Part shown: positions 60,742 through 64,000 of the stretch, piece by piece | How the letters are laid out: each line of letters starts with the position of its first letter | How positions within the stretch are numbered: the stretch's first letter is position 1 | NCBI GenBank assembly: GCA_035509415.1 | Contig: DATJLQ010000096.1 | Span: forward strand, 34,088-98,087 | DNA: 64,000 nucleotides | From: DATJLQ01 sp035509415 | Lineage (GTDB): Bacteria > Pseudomonadota > Alphaproteobacteria > JACZXZ01 | Direction of reading: 5' to 3' | Notes under the pieces: generated by a model | The model's input: the letters and a program-made list of their open reading frames with translations, nothing else | What the model was told of the DNA's origin: nothing | Database searches by the model: none | Translations under genes and position numbers: made by a program

Positions 60742-63069
60742 TCAGGCGCGGCCGCCCGGGGTTTGCGCCGCGGCGCGCTCGAGGTTGGCCTCGTATGGCG
60801 CCTTGCCCGAATGATACTGGCGCGGCCAGGGGATCGACTTGAACCCGATCTTCGCCGCCTCGTGAAGCGTCCAGGCCGGATCCGCGAGATGGGGCCGTGC
60901 GAGCGCGCAAAGATCGGCGCGCCCCGCCGCGATGATCGAATTCGCATGGTCCGCCTCGGAAATGGCGCCGACCGCGATCGTCGCGATGCCGACCTCGTTG
61001 CGGATCTTGTCCGCGAACGGCGTCTGGAACAGGCGGCCGTAGACCGGCTTCTCCTCCCTGACCACCTGGCCCGACGAGCAGTCGATGAGGTCGGCGCCCG
61101 CCTCCTTGAAGAGGCGCGCGAAGATCGCCGCGTCCTCGGGCGTGTTGCCGCCATCGAACCAGTCGTGGCACGAGAGCCGCACCGAGATCGGGCGTTCCTC
61201 GGGCCACACGGCGCGGATCGCGGCGAAAACCTCGAGCGGATAGCGCGCGCGGTTCTCGTGGCGGCCACCGTAGAGATCCTCGCGCCGGTTGGTGAGCGGC
61301 GAGAGGAAGCTCGAGAGCAGATAGCCGTGGGCGCAATGGAGCTCGAGCACGTCGAAGCCCGAGGCAGCGCCGCGCTCGGCGGCGGCGGCGAAGTCGGCCT
61401 TGACCCGCGCCATGTCGCCCAAGGACATCGCGCGCGGAATGCCGCCATGCGGGAGATACGAGGTCGCCGACGGCGCGAGCAGCTGCCAATTTCCATCCGC
61501 CAGCGGCTGGTCGATCCCCTCCCAGGCGACCCGGGTCGAGCCCTTGCGCCCCGCATGGCCAATCTGAAGCCCGACCTTGGCGGCGGAGTGGCCGTGAATG
61601 AAGTCGACGATGCGGCGCCACGCGGCGGCCTGCTCGTCGTTCCACAGGCCGAGGCAGCCGGGCGTGATGCGCGCATTGGGCGAGACGCAGGTCATCTCGC
61701 CGAACACGAGGCCGGCGCCACCGAGCGCGCGGCTTCCCAGATGAACCAGATGGAAGTCGTTCGGAACGCCGTCCTTGGCCGAATACATCGCCATGGGCGA
61801 CATCACGATCCGGTTCGGCAGCGTGACGCCGCGCACGCGGTAGGGCGTGAACATGGGCGGCGTCGGGCGGCTTCCGGGATCGGCATTGAGCCCGCCGCGG
61901 CGCGCGAACCAGCGCTCGTAGCCCTCGAGCCAGACGGGGTCGCGGAGCCGGAGGTTCTCGTGGCTGATGCGCTGGGAGCGCGTCAAGAGCGAGTACATGA
62001 ACTGCTCGGGCTCGAGCGTATCGGCGTATCGGCTTCCCACCACCTCGAACCATTCCATCGCGTTGCGTGCCGCGTTCTGGATGCGCGCGACGTCGACCCG
62101 GCGCACCTCCTCGTAGGCCGCGAGCACGTCCGGAATGAGTGCCGGCGCGTCGCCCAGGCGCTCGAACTGCCGCGCGAGCTCGATCGCGTCCTCGAGCGCG
62201 AGCTTGGTGCCCGATCCGATCGCGAAATGCGCAGTGTGCGCGGCGTCGCCCATGAGGACGACATGGCTCTTGCCATTGAAGTGATTCCACTTGCCGCACA
62301 CCAGGCGGCTGAAATTGAGCCAGGCGGAGCCGCGCAGGTGGCGCGAGTTGGTGAGGAGCGGAGCGCCCTCGAGAACGTCTGCGAACAGGGTCTGGCAGAA
62401 TGCGACCGATTCGTCCTGGCCCGCGCGGTCGAGGCCGTGGGCGCGTAGCGTCTCCTCGGTGGTCTCGACGATGAACGTCGAGGTCTTCTCGTCGAACTTG
62501 TAGATGTGCGCCTGAAACCAGCCGTGCTCGGTGCGCCGGAAATCGAAGGTGAACGCGTCGAAGCTCTTCTCCGTGCCGAGCCAGATGTAGCGGTTGGGGC
62601 GTACCGAGAGGTCGGGCTCGAACGTGGCCGCATAGCGATTGCGCAGCTTCGAGTTGACGCCGTCGCAAGCGACGACGAGGTCCGCCTCGGGGAACTCGAT
62701 GTCGCTCTCGACCTCGCGATCGAAGACGAGCTCGACACCGAGCGCCTGGCAGCGCGCTTGAAGGATGTTGAGCAGGCGCTTGCGGCCGATGCCGACGAAG
62801 CCGTGGCCGGTCGTCCGCATGCGGCGGCCCTTGATCAGGACTTCGATGTCGTCCCAATGATTGAACGCGTCCTCGATCTCGCGCGCGGTCTCGGCATCGC
62901 ACGCGCGCATGTTCTCCATCGTCGCATCGGAGAACACCACCCCCCAGCCGAAGGTATCGTAGGGCCGGTTGCGCTCGACCACCGTGATTCGGTGGGCCGG
63001 GTTCGCCTTCTTCATCAGGAGGCCGAAATAGAGCCCCGCCGGGCCGCCGCCGATGCAGACGATACGCAT
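60742..63069 (-). CDS. Two-domain flavoprotein: FAD monooxygenase fused to OYE reductase (2-aminobenzoyl-CoA/salicylyl-CoA type)
   Basis: 775 residues, the length of 2-aminobenzoyl-CoA monooxygenase/reductase and salicylyl-CoA 5-hydroxylase. Residues 1-375 form an FAD monooxygenase (GGGPAGLYFGLLMKK, FGWGVVFSD, GDAAHTAHFAIGSGTKLA). Residues about 395-775 form an OYE domain (FTPYRVRGVTLPNRIVMSPM, IGHAGRKGS, LHCAHGYLLSSFLSPLTN, CSSGQVV). The first half hydroxylates the CoA-bound ring, the second reduces it, giving a non-aromatic oxo compound. It is read from its own promoter on the minus strand, facing the CoA-ligase operon. Confidence 0.9.
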   Translation of the reverse strand: MRIVCIGGGPAGLYFGLLMKKANPAHRITVVERNRPYDTFGWGVVFSDATMENMRACDAETAREIEDAFNHWDDIEVLIKGRRMRTTGHGFVGIGRKRLLNILQARCQALGVELVFDREVESDIEFPEADLVVACDGVNSKLRNRYAATFEPDLSVRPNRYIWLGTEKSFDAFTFDFRRTEHGWFQAHIYKFDEKTSTFIVETTEETLRAHGLDRAGQDESVAFCQTLFADVLEGAPLLTNSRHLRGSAWLNFSRLVCGKWNHFNGKSHVVLMGDAAHTAHFAIGSGTKLALEDAIELARQFERLGDAPALIPDVLAAYEEVRRVDVARIQNAARNAMEWFEVVGSRYADTLEPEQFMYSLLTRSQRISHENLRLRDPVWLEGYERWFARRGGLNADPGSRPTPPMFTPYRVRGVTLPNRIVMSPMAMYSAKDGVPNDFHLVHLGSRALGGAGLVFGEMTCVSPNARITPGCLGLWNDEQAAAWRRIVDFIHGHSAAKVGLQIGHAGRKGSTRVAWEGIDQPLADGNWQLLAPSATSYLPHGGIPRAMSLGDMARVKADFAAAAERGAASGFDVLELHCAHGYLLSSFLSPLTNRREDLYGGRHENRARYPLEVFAAIRAVWPEERPISVRLSCHDWFDGGNTPEDAAIFARLFKEAGADLIDCSSGQVVREEKPVYGRLFQTPFADKIRNEVGIATIAVGAISEADHANSIIAAGRADLCALARPHLADPAWTLHEAAKIGFKSIPWPRQYHSGKAPYEANLERAAAQTPGGRA

Positions 63070-63116
63070 GGGCCGATTCCTGTTCTGTCCGGGTGCCTGC
63101 GAGTGTCGGGCGATAA

Positions 63117-63161
63117 TACTTTATATATAAAATAATTAGACCGGCCGGCGCCGAATGTCAA
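63117..63161 (-). promoter_or_regulatory. Promoter and MarR-type box of the two-domain flavoenzyme gene
   Basis: On the minus strand TTGACA (63156-63161), 17 bases, TAATTA (63133-63138). A 12-bp palindrome TTTATA-TATAAA (63120-63131) lies just downstream at the expected transcript start. Bases 63117-63135 match the box at 55223-55241 at 16 of 19 positions. Confidence 0.65.
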
Positions 63162-63289
63162 GAAGACCGCGGGCCAAGGCGCGCGGAATCTCCGCCTCGT
63201 CCCGACCCACGCATGAGCCGCGGGGTTAGAAGCCGCCGGGCAGCAAGCGATGCGCTCGGCGTATTTGCGACGGACGCCTCCACGCCCTC

Positions 63290-63442
63290 TTTGACACTCG
63301 TGCAACTTCCGAATCCTATGCACTCGACAAGATCGGCCACGGACTGCACCGCCAAGCCTTGACTGAAATCCTGCGCCACAGAGCGGGGATGCACCGTGGG
63401 CTCCGCCACGATCTCTTCAGTCTTGTAACTCCTCCTCGGCAT
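63290..63442 (-). pseudogene. IS3-family transposase OrfA remnant
   Basis: From ATG 63442 (GAGGAGG upstream) the first codons read MPRRSYKTEEIVA, the typical start of IS3-family OrfA proteins. The similarity then breaks off and reappears only weakly (SVADLVECIGF near 63320-63350). No HTH-leucine-zipper remainder and no OrfB are present, so this is a decayed end of an insertion sequence. The probable outer IS end lies near 63505, where CCACCCCCAGCGAAGTGG on the minus strand precedes the start region. The stretch 63162-63289 contains nothing I recognise. Confidence 0.6.
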
Positions 63443-63507
63443 GAGGGTCCTCCTCGATGCCAAAACCATATATGAGGGTGGTCCACTTCGCTGGGGGTGG
63501 ATCAGCG

Positions 63508-63774
63508 CGCGGATGGACGATGCGCATCGAGCCGACTCGCGCGATGGTCATTACGACGCGGGACGAGACCGGGAAAGATTGAGCGCCGCCCGCTGCCTCG
63601 CAATTCGCGTCGGAACCCCGGCACCTGCTTCCCGGCGCGACCCGAGTCCTCGAGGGAAACGGTGGGCACGGCAAGGACCGAACTTGCGACCCCTTGACGT
63701 GCATCGCGTGTGTCACGGCTCGGTGCCCCATCGCTGGGCTCGGAATTCGGCGCCGCGGCGCCCTGGCAGGTCGA
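63508..63774 (+). repeat. Direct repeat copy B: relic of a hyuA 3' end plus flank
   Basis: Aligned gap-free with 27979-28245. In the hyuA frame it reads RGWTMRIEP to ETGKD and a stop, which is a relic of a hyuA C-terminus with no upstream gene. The left edge coincides with the IS3 remnant end at about 63505. The 33-base exact core is at 63645-63677. On the minus strand, GCAAG-TTCGGTC-CTTGC (63671-63687) followed by CGTGCCC resembles a tRNA T-arm and acceptor 3' side. Confidence 0.8.
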
Positions 63775-63850
63775 TGCGGCCCACCCGCGTGGCACGGCCG
63801 TGTGGCCCAAATGACCACGCGCGGGCCGGATTCCGGCCGTTGCGTTCGAC

Positions 63851-63895
63851 GACGCGCGGGCGTCGGACGCGCCGGCGTCGGACGCGCGGGGGTCG
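63851..63895 (+). repeat. Three tandem 15-bp units
   Basis: Units at 63851-63865, 63866-63880 and 63881-63895 have the pattern GACGCGCGGGCGTCG with one or two changes each. It lies 24 bases beyond the tRNA 3' end on the minus strand, and could be a spacer or termination region. Confidence 0.6.
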
Positions 63896-63918
63896 GACAA
63901 AGACGTCGGCCGCGCGCA

Positions 63919-63992
63919 TGGCTGGGGCGCCAGGATTCGAACCTGGGATGACGGGACCAAAGCCCGTTGCCTTACCGCTTGGCTACGCCCCA
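63919..63992 (-). tRNA. trnQ: tRNA-Gln (anticodon UUG)
   Basis: Complete cloverleaf on the minus strand, 74 bases with encoded CCA (63919-63921 on the plus strand read TGG). The acceptor arms TGGGGCG and CGCCCCA pair fully. The anticodon loop is CTTTGGT with anticodon TTG within stem ACGGG/CCCGT, and the T-arm is CCAGG-TTCGAAT-CCTGG. It is the only RNA gene seen in the window. Confidence 0.95.
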
Positions 63993-64000
63993 ATCAGGCC

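Noticed and set aside
58541..62902. A 1453-codon open frame on the minus strand
   Set aside because: It is antisense to several clear genes, has low-complexity Arg/Ala-rich translation and no domain; a shadow caused by high GC content.
63015..63323. Small minus-strand open frame upstream of the two-domain flavoenzyme gene
   Set aside because: It crosses the predicted promoter and AT-rich box and has no recognisable domain or good ribosome site.
63694..63951. Small open frame on the plus strand ending in the tRNA region
   Set aside because: It reads through the tandem 15-bp repeats and antisense to the tRNA; such frames are common artefacts at tRNA genes.

Overview
The window is a high-GC (about two thirds G+C by eye), gene-dense chromosomal segment of a proteobacterium. 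An alphaproteobacterium of the soil or rhizosphere type is most likely. The reasons are the many ABC, TRAP and Liv uptake systems, repeated IclR/TetR/MarR control, hydantoinase/oxoprolinase-like pairs, CoxMSL-type molybdenum hydroxylases and a TarD-like tartrate dehydratase. No rRNA and no CRISPR array was seen. One tRNA (Gln, anticodon UUG) lies at the right end.

Layout. (1) 1-5.6 kb, minus strand: polyamine-type ABC importer, IclR regulator and a BisC-like molybdopterin reductase, with a shared operator motif at two promoters. (2) 5.6-11.8 kb, minus: an operon iclR - RraA-family aldolase - aconitase/LeuC-like - LeuD-like - TRAP importer (dctP, dctQ, dctM), behind a good promoter. (3) 12.1-13.8 kb, plus: an unusual fusion of an IclR regulator to a TAXI-type solute-binding domain. 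(4) 13.8-22.0 kb, minus: hydantoinase-like HyuA/HyuB with a second polyamine-type ABC importer. (5) 22.1-28.05 kb, plus, divergent from (4): two-subunit Rieske oxygenase followed by a second HyuB/HyuA pair. (6) 28.4-34.6 kb: IorAB (minus) diverging from a VOC protein, a DUF1989 protein and a D-tartrate dehydratase-like enolase-superfamily enzyme. (7) 34.6-37.2 kb, minus: a second Rieske oxygenase with a TetR regulator. (8) 37.5-53.0 kb, plus: a CoxMSL-type hydroxylase, a Liv-type importer, an alpha/beta hydrolase, a NicX-like 2,5-dihydroxypyridine dioxygenase, CoxG, a second CoxMSL-type hydroxylase and a second hydrolase. (9) 53.0-63.1 kb: an aerobic aryl-CoA cluster (CoA ligase, acyl-CoA dehydrogenase, crotonase, SDR, Rid protein, MarR) with a two-domain flavoenzyme resembling 2-aminobenzoyl-CoA monooxygenase/reductase. 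(10) 63.2-64.0 kb: IS3-family remnant, a diverged copy of the hyuA 3' end, and tRNA-Gln.

Taken together this is a catabolic region for uptake and oxidative attack on aromatic and N-heteroaromatic acids and related oxo- and hydroxy-acids: import, hydroxylation by Mo or Rieske enzymes, ring cleavage (NicX-like), amide or lactam hydrolysis (Hyu proteins, formamidase-like hydrolases) and CoA-dependent dearomatisation. The substrates are inferred from families and context, not demonstrated. Segments 5 to 9 are bracketed by about 265-bp direct repeats with roughly 90% identity by my hand alignment. The right copy abuts an IS remnant next to the tRNA, which hints at island-like assembly.
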